From positions 47,938-111,937 of the forward strand of contig UQLX01000004.1 in assembly GCA_900541985.1 (NCBI GenBank): DNA of 64,000 nucleotides. The letters run 5' to 3'. The DNA is from an uncultured Blautia sp. Lineage in GTDB: Bacteria > Bacillota > Clostridia > Lachnospirales > Lachnospiraceae. Positions 53,040-62,600 of the stretch are shown here, piece after piece. The translations under genes and the position numbers were made by a program. Within the stretch, counting starts at the first letter, position 1. The number at the start of each line of letters is the position of its first letter. The notes under the pieces were generated by a model. It searched no databases. It was not told the origin of the DNA and worked only from the letters and a program-made list of their open reading frames with translations.

Positions 53040-54712
53040 TTTTTCATATCCTCCTCATCAAAAACATCATCAATGCTTGCACCGGCAGGTACCATTGGAA
53101 ATACGCTCAAATCCTGGTCGATCCAGCAGTCCAGAACCACCGGTCCGTCTGAAGTCAGAGCCTCTTTAAGAGCCGGCTCTACTTCTTCCATTTTGGTGAC
53201 ACGGATCGCTTTCGCACCCATTCCTTCAGAAATCTTCACAAAGTCTACTGCATCATTTAATACAGTATGTGAATATCTGTGATCGTAGAACAAAGTCTGC
53301 CACTGGCGTACCATTCCCAGAACATGGTTGTTCAGGACGATCTGTACAAGCGGCTTTCCACAGCGCACTGCTGTTGCAATCTCATTCATGTTCATTCGGA
53401 AGCATCCGTCGCCTGCGATATTTACCACAGTTTTATCCGGTCTTCCCATTTTTGCTCCGATGGCTGCCCCAAGGCCGTAGCCCATGGTTCCCAGTCCTCC
53501 GGAAGTCAGAAATGTTCTCGGTTCTTTGTATTTATAATACTGAGCCGCCCACATCTGATGCTGTCCCACATCTGTGGTAATGATCGCATCACCGCCGGTG
53601 AGCTCATAAAGCTTTTCGATCACATAAGGACCTGTAAGCTGTGTATGGTCATAATTCAGAGGATATCTTGCTTTCATCTCCTGGATGTGCTCCATCCATT
53701 TCGGATGTTTCTTTTCCGGGATCTCCTCAAGGAGTCTGCGAAGAACTTCCTTTACATCTCCTTCAATATAGGTGTCTACCAGTACGTTCTTGTTGATCTC
53801 AGCCGCATCAATATCCACCTGAAGGATTTTTGCCTTATTTGCAAATGTCTTGACATTTCCTGTTACACGGTCGCTGAAACGTGCTCCCAGAACGATCAGG
53901 AGGTCACACTGGCTGACACCCAGATTGGAAGTCTTTGTTCCATGCATGCCAAGCATCCCTGTATAATAAGGATCCTCTCCTGAAAATCCGCCTTTTCCCA
54001 TAAGACTGTCACATACCGGAGCCTGGATTCTGTGAGACAGCTCTGTGATCTCTTTGGACGCGCCGGAGATCACCGCTCCACCGCCAACAAAAATAAACGG
54101 CTTTTCTGCATTCTGGATCATTTTTACAGCGTTTTCCACATCTGTCTTATGGATTTCACTGGTCTCCCGGTTTACCGTTGCCGGACGACGTGGAGAATAC
54201 TCATAAAGGGCACCTGTGACATCCTTTGTCACGTCCACAAGTACCGGACCCGGGCGTCCGCTTTTTGCAATATAAAAAGCTTTCCGGATCGTATCTGCAA
54301 GTTTTTCGATATCTTTTACAATATAACTGTGTTTCGTGATCGGCATCACAATCCCTGCAATGTCTACCTCCTGGAAAGAATCTTTTCCAAGAAGAGGCTT
54401 GCCTACATTAGCGGTAATTGCCACCACCGGCACTGAATCCATCATGGCTGTGGCGATTCCGGTTACCAGGTTGGTGGCTCCCGGTCCTGAAGTTGCCATA
54501 CAGACACCTACTTTCCCGGTTGCACGGGCATAGCCGTCTGCCGCATGAGCAGCGCCCTGCTCATGAGAGGTCAAAATATGGTGAATATCATCCTTATATT
54601 TATAAAGTGCATCATAGACATTCAGGATAGCGCCGCCCGGATAACCGAAAACAGTATCCACGCCCTGCTCCTTCAGACATTCTATGATGATCTCCGCACC
54701 TGTCATCTGCAT
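53036..54712 (-). CDS. ilvB: Acetolactate synthase large subunit
   Basis: 558 residues, thiamine-diphosphate enzyme for valine/leucine/isoleucine. FGYPGGAILNVYDALYKY near 22, catalytic Glu in LTSHEQGAAHAADGYARATG near 48, FAD region MLGMHGTKTSNLGVSQCDLLIVLGARFSDR near 260 and TPP-binding IAGDGCFRMNMNEIATAVR near 435. No small regulatory subunit (ilvH/ilvN) is adjacent, so it is elsewhere or absent. In the same operon as ilvD and leuB upstream and serC-serA downstream. Confidence 0.95.
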   Translation of the reverse strand: MQMTGAEIIIECLKEQGVDTVFGYPGGAILNVYDALYKYKDDIHHILTSHEQGAAHAADGYARATGKVGVCMATSGPGATNLVTGIATAMMDSVPVVAITANVGKPLLGKDSFQEVDIAGIVMPITKHSYIVKDIEKLADTIRKAFYIAKSGRPGPVLVDVTKDVTGALYEYSPRRPATVNRETSEIHKTDVENAVKMIQNAEKPFIFVGGGAVISGASKEITELSHRIQAPVCDSLMGKGGFSGEDPYYTGMLGMHGTKTSNLGVSQCDLLIVLGARFSDRVTGNVKTFANKAKILQVDIDAAEINKNVLVDTYIEGDVKEVLRRLLEEIPEKKHPKWMEHIQEMKARYPLNYDHTQLTGPYVIEKLYELTGGDAIITTDVGQHQMWAAQYYKYKEPRTFLTSGGLGTMGYGLGAAIGAKMGRPDKTVVNIAGDGCFRMNMNEIATAVRCGKPLVQIVLNNHVLGMVRQWQTLFYDHRYSHTVLNDAVDFVKISEGMGAKAIRVTKMEEVEPALKEALTSDGPVVLDCWIDQDLSVFPMVPAGASIDDVFDEEDMKK

Positions 54713-54734
54713 AGTTTTTCCTCCTTATTCCCCT

Positions 54735-56408
54735 TTATTTTGCCTTTGGCACTTCCAGAATCGCACCTCTGTTTCCGGATGTTACCATTGCCGCATATCT
54801 TGCCAGATAGCCGGTTATTACCTTCGGCTCTCTTGGCTGCCACTTCGCTTTTCTTACCGCCATTTCCTCATCAGAAACCTTCACTTCCAGTTTCAGACCC
54901 GGAATATCAATGCTGATCATGTCGCCTTCCTCGATGAGAGCGATCGGTCCTCCTACCGCAGCTTCCGGAGAAACATGTCCGATCGAAGCGCCTCTGGATG
55001 CTCCGCTGAAACGGCCGTCTGTGATCAGCGCTACGGAAGAACCAAGTCCCATTCCCGCAATGGCAGAAGTAGGATTCAGCATCTCGCGCATTCCCGGACC
55101 GCCTTTTGGTCCCTCATACCGGATCACTACCACATCACCGGAAACAATCTTTCCGCCTTTGATCGCTTCAATGGCATCTTCTTCACAGTCGAAGACTCTG
55201 GCCGGTCCTTCATGAACCATCATTTCCTCCACTACTGCAGAACGTTTTACCACGCCGCCGTCCGGAGCCAGATTTCCTTTGAGAACTGCAAGACCACCGG
55301 TCTGACTGTATGGATGATCCACCGGACGGATCACTTCCGGATTTAAGTTCACACAGTGTTCAATATTCTCACCGACTGTCTTTCCGGTCACTGTCATACA
55401 CTCAGTATGAAGAAGTCCTTTTTTATTCAGCTCGTTCATAACTGCATAAACACCGCCGGCCTCATTCAGATCTTCCATGTAAGTCGGACCTGCCGGAGCA
55501 AGGTGACAAAGATTCGGTGTTTTTTCACTGATCTCATTTGCAAAGCTGATATCAAAATCCATGCCGATCTCATGAGCGATCGCCGGGAGATGAAGCATAC
55601 TGTTTGTAGAACATCCGAGAGCCATATCTACGGTAAGTGCATTCAGAACTGCCTGTTCGGTCATGATGTCTCTCGGGCGGATATTCTGTCTGTACAGCTC
55701 CATTACCTGCATTCCCGCATGTTTTGCCAGACGGATACGTTCTGAGTATACAGCAGGGATCGTTCCGTTTCCCCGAAGTCCCATGCCCAGGACTTCTGTC
55801 AGACAGTTCATAGAATTGGCAGTGTACATACCGGAACAGGAACCGCAGGTTGGGCAGGTTTTGTTTTCATATTCTGTCAGTTCATCTTCTGAGATGTTCC
55901 CTGCCGCATAAGCGCCTACTGCCTCGAACATACTGGAAAGGCTTGTCTTGTGTCCATGGATGTGACCTGCCATCATAGGACCGCCGCTGACAAATATTGT
56001 AGGAACATTAAGTCTTGCTGCAGCCATCAAAAGCCCCGGAACGTTCTTATCACAGTTCGGCACCATAACAAGGGCATCAAACTGATGTGCGATCGCCATT
56101 GCCTCTGTAGAATCTGCGATCAGGTCTCTGGTCACCAGAGAGTATTTCATTCCGGTATGTCCCATGGCAATACCGTCACAGACCGCGATCGCCGGAAATA
56201 CAACCGGTGTTCCTCCTGCCATCGCCACACCCTGTTTTACTGCATTTACGATCTTATCCAGGTTCATATGACCGGGAACGATTTCATTATAGGAGCTTAC
56301 AATTCCTACCATTGGACGCTCCATTTCTTCTTTTGTAAATCCAAGAGCATTAAACAGGGACCTGTGCGGCGCCTGCTGCGAACCTTTTTTTACTGCATCA
56401 CTTCTCAT
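54735..56408 (-). CDS. ilvD: Dihydroxy-acid dehydratase
   Basis: 557 residues. Fe-S cysteines in PNCDKNVPGLLMAAARLN (about 120), TCPTCGSCSGMYTANSMNCL (about 190) and ALGCSTNSMLHLPA; C-terminal GMGLGSSVALITDGRFSGASRGASIGHVSPEA. Converts dihydroxy acids to keto acids in valine and isoleucine synthesis; oxygen-sensitive cluster fits an anaerobe. GGGAGAG precedes ATG 56408; 22 bp to ilvB. Confidence 0.96.
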   Translation of the reverse strand: MRSDAVKKGSQQAPHRSLFNALGFTKEEMERPMVGIVSSYNEIVPGHMNLDKIVNAVKQGVAMAGGTPVVFPAIAVCDGIAMGHTGMKYSLVTRDLIADSTEAMAIAHQFDALVMVPNCDKNVPGLLMAAARLNVPTIFVSGGPMMAGHIHGHKTSLSSMFEAVGAYAAGNISEDELTEYENKTCPTCGSCSGMYTANSMNCLTEVLGMGLRGNGTIPAVYSERIRLAKHAGMQVMELYRQNIRPRDIMTEQAVLNALTVDMALGCSTNSMLHLPAIAHEIGMDFDISFANEISEKTPNLCHLAPAGPTYMEDLNEAGGVYAVMNELNKKGLLHTECMTVTGKTVGENIEHCVNLNPEVIRPVDHPYSQTGGLAVLKGNLAPDGGVVKRSAVVEEMMVHEGPARVFDCEEDAIEAIKGGKIVSGDVVVIRYEGPKGGPGMREMLNPTSAIAGMGLGSSVALITDGRFSGASRGASIGHVSPEAAVGGPIALIEEGDMISIDIPGLKLEVKVSDEEMAVRKAKWQPREPKVITGYLARYAAMVTSGNRGAILEVPKAK

Positions 56409-56472
56409 TGTCTTCTCTCCCTTCTGTATTTTAAGGCTTCTGCCGGTAATTCCGGTCAGCCTGCCGGTAGTT

Positions 56473-57561
56473 TCAGCTTTCTACTGCTGCTGCGATCAGA
56501 TCTCCCATTTCCGCAGTTCCAACCATTCTGCAGCCTTCACTCATAATGTCACCAGTGCGGAAACCGTCTGTCAGCACCTTCTGTACGGCTGCCTCCACCG
56601 CATCTGCTTCTCTGTCAAGATCAAGAGAGTAACGGAGCATCATTGCTGCTGAAAGAATGGTAGCGATCGGGTTGGCCTTATTCTGTCCTGCAATATCAGG
56701 AGCTGATCCATGACTTGGTTCATAAAGACCGAATTTTGTATCATTCAGACTTGCTGAGGACAACATTCCAATGGAACCTGTCACCATACTTGCCTCATCG
56801 GATAAAATGTCACCAAACATATTCTCCGTCAGGATCACATCAAACTGTCCCGGGTTATGTACCAGCTGCATCGCACAGTTGTCAACCAGCATGTGTTCCA
56901 GTGTTACTTCCGGATAAGCTTTTGCCACTTCCTCCACAACTTTTCTCCAAAGGCGGGAAGAATCCAGAACATTGGCTTTATCTACACTTGTGACTTTTTT
57001 CTTTCTCTTCATGGCAATGTCAAATGCCTTTACTGCAATACGCCGAATCTCGTTTTCATTATAGGAAAGTGTATCCACGGCTGTTTTTACACCGTTTTCC
57101 TCTGTTGTTTTCCGTTCTCCGAAATAAAGACCGCCTGTCAGCTCACGAACAATGATCATATCAAAGCCGTCTCCTATGATCTCCTCTTTCAAAGGACATG
57201 CAGCCTTCAGTTCCTGATAGAGATAAGCCGGACGGAGATTGGCAAAAAGATTCAGTGCCTTTCGGATAGCCAGAAGCCCTGCCTCCGGACGTCTGGACGG
57301 CTCCAGCTGATACCAGGGTGAAGTTTTTGCATCTCCTCCGATAGAGCCCATCAGGACTGCATCCGAAGCCTTCGCTGTTTCCACCGCCTCCTCTGTCAGC
57401 GGAACACCATGCACGTCAATAGACGCACCGCCAAGAAGAACTTCTGAATAAGTAAATGTATGGCCGAACTTTGTACAGACGGCATCCAGAACTTTTCTGG
57501 CTTCTCCTACAATTTCCGGTCCGATCCCATCACCGGGAATCAAAGCGATCTTATATTCCAT
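56473..57561 (-). CDS. leuB: 3-isopropylmalate dehydrogenase
   Basis: 362 residues; leucine synthesis. IALIPGDGIGPEIVGEARKVL at residue 4, DAVLMGSIGGDAKTSPWYQLEPSRRPEAGLLAIRK near 70, DNCAMQLVHNPGQFDVILTENMFGDILSDEASMVTGSIGMLSS near 225. Start 57561 (MEYKIAL) fits the family; longer in-frame starts lie in the leader. First gene of leuB-ilvD-ilvB-serC-serA. leuA, leuC and leuD are not in the window. Confidence 0.95.
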   Translation of the reverse strand: MEYKIALIPGDGIGPEIVGEARKVLDAVCTKFGHTFTYSEVLLGGASIDVHGVPLTEEAVETAKASDAVLMGSIGGDAKTSPWYQLEPSRRPEAGLLAIRKALNLFANLRPAYLYQELKAACPLKEEIIGDGFDMIIVRELTGGLYFGERKTTEENGVKTAVDTLSYNENEIRRIAVKAFDIAMKRKKKVTSVDKANVLDSSRLWRKVVEEVAKAYPEVTLEHMLVDNCAMQLVHNPGQFDVILTENMFGDILSDEASMVTGSIGMLSSASLNDTKFGLYEPSHGSAPDIAGQNKANPIATILSAAMMLRYSLDLDREADAVEAAVQKVLTDGFRTGDIMSEGCRMVGTAEMGDLIAAAVES

Positions 57562-57623
57562 TTTCTTTTTCCTCTTTCTGCAGGAAACCACCCCGCAGAT
57601 TCCTTTCAAATTGGATTGTTACT

Positions 57624-57652
57624 ATAATAACGCACTTTGCGAAAGATTTCAA
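57624..57652 (-). promoter_or_regulatory. Promoter of the leuB operon
   Basis: Minus-strand TTGAAA (57647-57652), 17-bp spacer, TATTAT (57624-57629). The leader to ATG 57561 is only about 55 nt, so a T-box or peptide attenuator has no room. Confidence 0.6.
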
Positions 57653-57691
57653 CCTGTTAAAGTGAAAAATTGTATGCAGTTCTTTTTTCTC

Positions 57692-57723
57692 AAAAAAATA
57701 AGCACTGGAAGCCCAGTACTTAT
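57692..57723 (-). terminator. Terminator of yajC
   Basis: Minus-strand ATAAGTACTGG-GCTT-CCAGTGCTTAT followed by seven T; ends the tgt-yajC unit ahead of the leuB promoter. Confidence 0.9.
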
Positions 57724-57731
57724 CTTTTTTC

Positions 57732-58031
57732 TTATGCTGTTGCCTGTTCTGCTTTCTCAACTTCTGCGATCGCCTGTTTTCTCATAGGGATACGGCAGTT
57801 TTTGTTGTTTCCGAATTCTACGATCACATCTTCCTCTGTCATATCGATTACTACGCCGTAAAATCCGCTTGTGGTAACTACGCTGTCGCCTACTTCCATG
57901 CTGTTCAGCATTGTCTGAAGTCTTTTCTGCTCTTTTTTCTGAGGACGGATCATCAGGAAGTACATGATACCAAAAATCACTACCATCCATAAGATCATCA
58001 TGCCCATACTTGCAGCTCCATTTGCTTCCAT
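57732..58031 (-). CDS. yajC: Preprotein translocase subunit YajC
   Basis: 99 residues: one membrane helix (MGMMILWMVVIFGIMYFLMIRPQKKEQKR, about residues 9-30) and the conserved MEVGDSVVTTSGFYGVVIDMTEEDVIVEFG domain. YajC associates with SecDF in protein export. It follows tgt by 128 bp; the tgt-yajC order is common in bacteria. Confidence 0.94.
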   Translation of the reverse strand: MEANGAASMGMMILWMVVIFGIMYFLMIRPQKKEQKRLQTMLNSMEVGDSVVTTSGFYGVVIDMTEEDVIVEFGNNKNCRIPMRKQAIAEVEKAEQATA

Positions 58032-58159
58032 TTTGTTTCCTCCTGTTTCCTAACTGTCATTTCCTGCCCACAGGCATTATAACCCATCATACACAAAAAT
58101 AGGATTTTCTTCAAGTGTTTTTATGGTTTTTTCTGGTCTTACGCAATTTTTTTCACAAT

Positions 58160-59296
58160 TTATTCGCCCCTCAGAAAACCGTCCAGACGCATTTTCTTAT
58201 ATTCAGCAAAATTGCCGGCATCCAGAGCATCTCTGATCTCTTCCATCATATGATTGTAGAAATAAAGATTATGAAGCACACAAAGGCGCATTCCCAGCAT
58301 CTCTTTTGCTTTCAAAAGATGACGGATATAAGCTCTGCTGTAATGGCGGCAGGCCGGACACTGACAGCCCTCTTCAATAGGTCTGGTATCCAGTTCATAC
58401 CTGGCGTTAAACATGTTCATTTTACCATGACTGGTATACACATGACCATGGCGTCCGTTTCTGCTGGGATATACACAGTCAAAGAAATCCACACCGCGTT
58501 CTACACCCTCCAGAATATTTGCCGGAGTACCCACACCCATCAGATAGGTCGGTTTCTCCTGCGGCAGATACGGCACGACCGCATCCAGTATCCGGTACAT
58601 TTCCTCATGGGTTTCTCCTACTGCAAGTCCTCCCACTGCATAGCCGTCCAGATCCATCTTTGCGATTTCTTTGGCATGCTGAATACGGATATCCTCATAG
58701 ATCGCACCCTGATTGATTCCAAAAAGCAGCTGATTTTTGTTGATCGTATCCGGAAGACTGTTCAGCCTCTCCATCTCTTTTTTGCACCGGGCCAGCCAGC
58801 GGGTCGTACGTTCTACAGACTTCTGCACATAATCCCTGTCTGCCACACTGCTTGGACATTCATCAAAGGCCATAGCGATGGTCGATGCAAGATTTGACTG
58901 AATCTGCATACTTTCCTCCGGTCCCATGAATATCTTATGTCCGTCAATATGAGACTGAAAATGAACACCCTCCTCCTTGATCTTGCGGAGCTTTGCCAGG
59001 GAAAAAACCTGAAACCCGCCGGAATCAGTAAGAATCGGTTTATCCCACACCATAAACTTGTGCAGGCCTCCCAGCTGCTTTACTACCTTGTCTCCCGGGC
59101 GCACATGAAGATGATAGGTATTGGAAAGCTCTACCTGTGTTCCGATCTCATGGAGATCCATGGTAGACACTGCCCCTTTAATGGCTCCAATGGTTCCCAC
59201 ATTCATAAATACCGGCGTCTGTATGGTACCGTGAACCGTATGGAACTCTGCTCTCTTGGCACGCCCCTCTGTTTTCAGTAATTTATATTCTGCCAT
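58160..59296 (-). CDS. tgt: tRNA-guanine transglycosylase
   Basis: 378 residues. Exchanges guanine for preQ1 at position 34 of tRNAs reading NAY codons, leading to queuosine. Catalytic Asp in ILTDSGGFQVFSLAKLRKI near 90, second Asp in DFFDCVYPSRNGRHGHVYTSHG near 255, zinc site CQCPACRHYSRAYIRHLLKAKEMLGMRLCVLHNLYFY near 305. Shares the pathway with queH at 29 kb. Confidence 0.96.
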   Translation of the reverse strand: MAEYKLLKTEGRAKRAEFHTVHGTIQTPVFMNVGTIGAIKGAVSTMDLHEIGTQVELSNTYHLHVRPGDKVVKQLGGLHKFMVWDKPILTDSGGFQVFSLAKLRKIKEEGVHFQSHIDGHKIFMGPEESMQIQSNLASTIAMAFDECPSSVADRDYVQKSVERTTRWLARCKKEMERLNSLPDTINKNQLLFGINQGAIYEDIRIQHAKEIAKMDLDGYAVGGLAVGETHEEMYRILDAVVPYLPQEKPTYLMGVGTPANILEGVERGVDFFDCVYPSRNGRHGHVYTSHGKMNMFNARYELDTRPIEEGCQCPACRHYSRAYIRHLLKAKEMLGMRLCVLHNLYFYNHMMEEIRDALDAGNFAEYKKMRLDGFLRGE

Positions 59297-59328
59297 TTCT
59301 TATCCTCTCTGAAATTCATTTGTAATCC

Positions 59329-59357
59329 AGTATAACTGGATTTTTTCCAAATGTAAA
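59329..59357 (-). promoter_or_regulatory. Promoter of tgt
   Basis: Minus-strand TTTACA (59352-59357), 17-bp spacer, TATACT (59329-59334), about 33 bp before ATG 59296. Confidence 0.65.
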
Positions 59358-59488
59358 GTATCGGTGTCGGGATTTTCGTTTCTCTTAGTTCCTTTCCTTC
59401 TTTTTTTCCTAAAACAAAATCCGATTTTTTTCATCCATATTCTAATTTTCTTCCTTATTTTTCCCTTACAAATTGTGAAAGTTGTGCA

Positions 59489-59517
59489 TTGTCAATTTAA
59501 AAACTTTGTCGTATAAT
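59489..59517 (+). promoter_or_regulatory. Promoter of the activase gene
   Basis: TTGTCA (59489-59494), 17-bp spacer, perfect TATAAT (59512-59517), giving a leader of about 90 nt before ATG 59614. The intergenic stretch 59297-59613 holds only this and the divergent tgt promoter. Confidence 0.7.
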
Positions 59518-59613
59518 GTTACGGAATCTTTATGTTTTGACATACTTTTAATAAGAAAGAATACATACAATACAACGAAACTGATACAAGATTAGGAGGC
59601 TGATTCACACTTT

Positions 59614-62600
59614 ATGAGTACATATACATTGGGAATTGATATCGGATCTACCACTGTAAAGATCGCGATTCTTGATGAAAACGACACCTTACTGTTTGCC
59701 GACTACGAGAGACACTTTGCCAATATACAGGAAACTCTCGCCGATCTCCTCCAGAAAGCATACCAGAAGCTTGGAGAGCTGACGCTTCATCCGGTGATCA
59801 CCGGATCCGGAGGTCTGACCCTTGCCAATCATCTGGAAATTCCTTTTGTCCAGGAGGTCATTGCCGTTTCCTCCTCCCTTCAGAAGATTGCTCCACAGAC
59901 AGATGTTGCCATAGAGCTGGGCGGCGAGGATGCCAAGATCATTTATTTTGAAGACGGAAATATCGAGCAGCGTATGAACGGCATCTGCGCAGGCGGCACC
60001 GGATCCTTTATCGACCAGATGGCATCTCTGCTTCAGACAGATGCTCCGGGGCTGAACGAATATGCCAAAAATTATAAAGCACTTTATCCCATTGCGGCAC
60101 GCTGTGGAGTATTTGCCAAAACGGATATACAGCCGCTGATCAACGAAGGGGCCACAAAGGAAGACCTTTCTGCCTCTATTTTCCAGGCAGTTGTAAACCA
60201 GACCATTTCCGGTCTTGCATGTGGAAAACCCATCCGGGGACATGTAGCCTTTCTGGGCGGACCTCTTCATTTTCTGTCTGAGTTAAAAGCAGCCTTTATC
60301 CGCACCTTGAAGCTGGATGAGGAGCATACCATTGTTCCTGATAATTCCCATCTTTTTGCAGCGATCGGTTCTGCGCTGAACGCCAAAAAGGAAGTTTCTG
60401 TTTCCCTTACAGACCTGAAAGACCGGCTTCGCAATTCCATTACACTGGATTTTGAAGTGGAACGTATGGAACCACTTTTTTCTTCCGCAGACGACTATCA
60501 GGAATTTGCGCAGCGGCAGAGCTCCTATAAGGTTTCCACGGGAGATCTTTCTGCTTATCAGGGAAACTGTTATCTGGGTATCGATGCCGGAAGCACCACG
60601 ACCAAAACAGCTCTTGTAGGAGAGGATGGAAGTCTTCTTTATTCCTTTTACAGCAGCAATAACGGAAGTCCTCTGAAGACTGCCATCCGTTCTATTCAGG
60701 AAATCTATTCCCTGATGCCGGAGGGCGCACATATTGCCTATGCCTGCTCCACAGGTTACGGAGAAGCACTGATCAAGGCAGCGCTTCTTCTGGATGAGGG
60801 CGAGGTGGAGACGGTTTCTCACTACTATGCTGCTGCATTTTTTGATCCGGAGGTAGACTGTATCCTGGACATCGGTGGTCAGGACATGAAATGTATCAAG
60901 ATCAAGAACCAGACAGTAGACAGTGTACAGCTAAATGAAGCCTGCTCTTCCGGCTGTGGTTCCTTTATCGAAACCTTTGCAAAATCTCTGAACTACAGTG
61001 TACAGGACTTTGCAAAAGCTGCTCTTTTTGCGGAGCATCCCATCGATCTTGGTACCAGATGCACCGTGTTTATGAATTCCAAGGTAAAACAGGCCCAGAA
61101 AGAAGGAGCTGAGGTTTCCGATATTTCTGCTGGACTGGCCTACTCAGTCATCAAAAACGCACTCTATAAAGTCATCAAGGTTTCTGATGCCTCTGAGCTT
61201 GGTAAGCATATCGTCGTTCAGGGCGGAACCTTTTATAACGATGCCGTTCTGAGAAGCTTTGAAAAAATCGCCAACTGTCAGGCGATCCGTCCGGATATTG
61301 CCGGAATTATGGGTGCTTTTGGCGCCGCGCTGATCGCAAGAGAAAGATACGAGGAGGGCAGAGAATCTACCATGCTCTCTATCGACAAGATCAATGCGCT
61401 GAAATACAGTACCTCCATGGCAAACTGCCGTGGCTGTACCAACAACTGCCGTCTTACGATCAACAAATTCAGCGGCGGTCGTCAGTTTGTCAGCGGAAAC
61501 CGCTGTGAACGTGGTATTGGCAAAGAGAAAAACAAAGATCATGTGCCAAACCTTTACGAATACAAATACAAACGGATCTTTTCCTACGAGCCTCTGTCTC
61601 CGGACCGTGCCTCCCGTGGAAAAGTGGGAATTCCCCGTGTACTGAACATGTTTGAAAACTATCCTTTCTGGTTCACCTTCTTTACAAAGCTGAACTATGA
61701 AGTGGTTCTTTCTCCCACTTCTACCAGAAAGATCTATGAGCTGGGCATTGAGTCCATTCCCAGTGAGTCAGAATGCTATCCTGCAAAAATGGTCCATGGA
61801 CATGTCACCTGGCTTTTAAAAAAAGGGATCAAATTTATATTTTATCCCTGTATCCCCTATGAAAGAAACGAATTTCCAGATGCGGTAAACCATTACAATT
61901 GTCCGATCGTTACCTCCTATGCAGAAAACATCAAAAACAATGTAGACGAGCTCCATGACCCGGAGATTGATTTCCGTAATCCTTTCCTGGCATTTACTTC
62001 AGAAGCCATTCTGACAGACCGTCTTGTACAGGTATTTCCGGAGATCCCCGCAAAAGAGGTCCGGGAAGCAGCTCATGCAGCCTGGGAAGAGCTTTCCGCC
62101 GCAAGAAAGGACATTGAGAAAAAAGGAGAAGAAACGCTCGCCTATCTGAAAGAAACAGGACGACGCGGAATCGTTCTTGCCGGCCGCCCCTACCATATCG
62201 ATCCTGAGATCCACCATGGAATCCCGGATCTTATCAACAGCTATGGACTGGCTGTCCTTACGGAGGATTCCATTTCGCATCTGGCACAGATCGAGCGTCC
62301 AATCCGTGTCAATGACCAGTGGATGTATCACTCCCGCCTTTATGCTGCGGCAAACTTTGTCAAAACCCGGGAGGATCTGGATCTGATCCAGCTGAATTCC
62401 TTCGGCTGCGGACTGGATGCCGTTACTACAGACGAAGTATATGAAATTCTTGATGGAAGCGGCAAGATTTATACCTGTCTGAAGATTGACGAAGTAAATA
62501 ACCTTGGAGCTGCCCGTATCCGTATCCGTTCTCTTCTTGCTGCGCTCCGCGCCAAGGAAAAACAGAACCGGAAACGTGAGTTACGCCCTGCTTCCATAGA

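Noticed and set aside
59537..59542. Second TTGACA upstream of the activase gene as another promoter
   Set aside because: No -10 at an acceptable spacing; the TTGTCA-17-TATAAT promoter is better.
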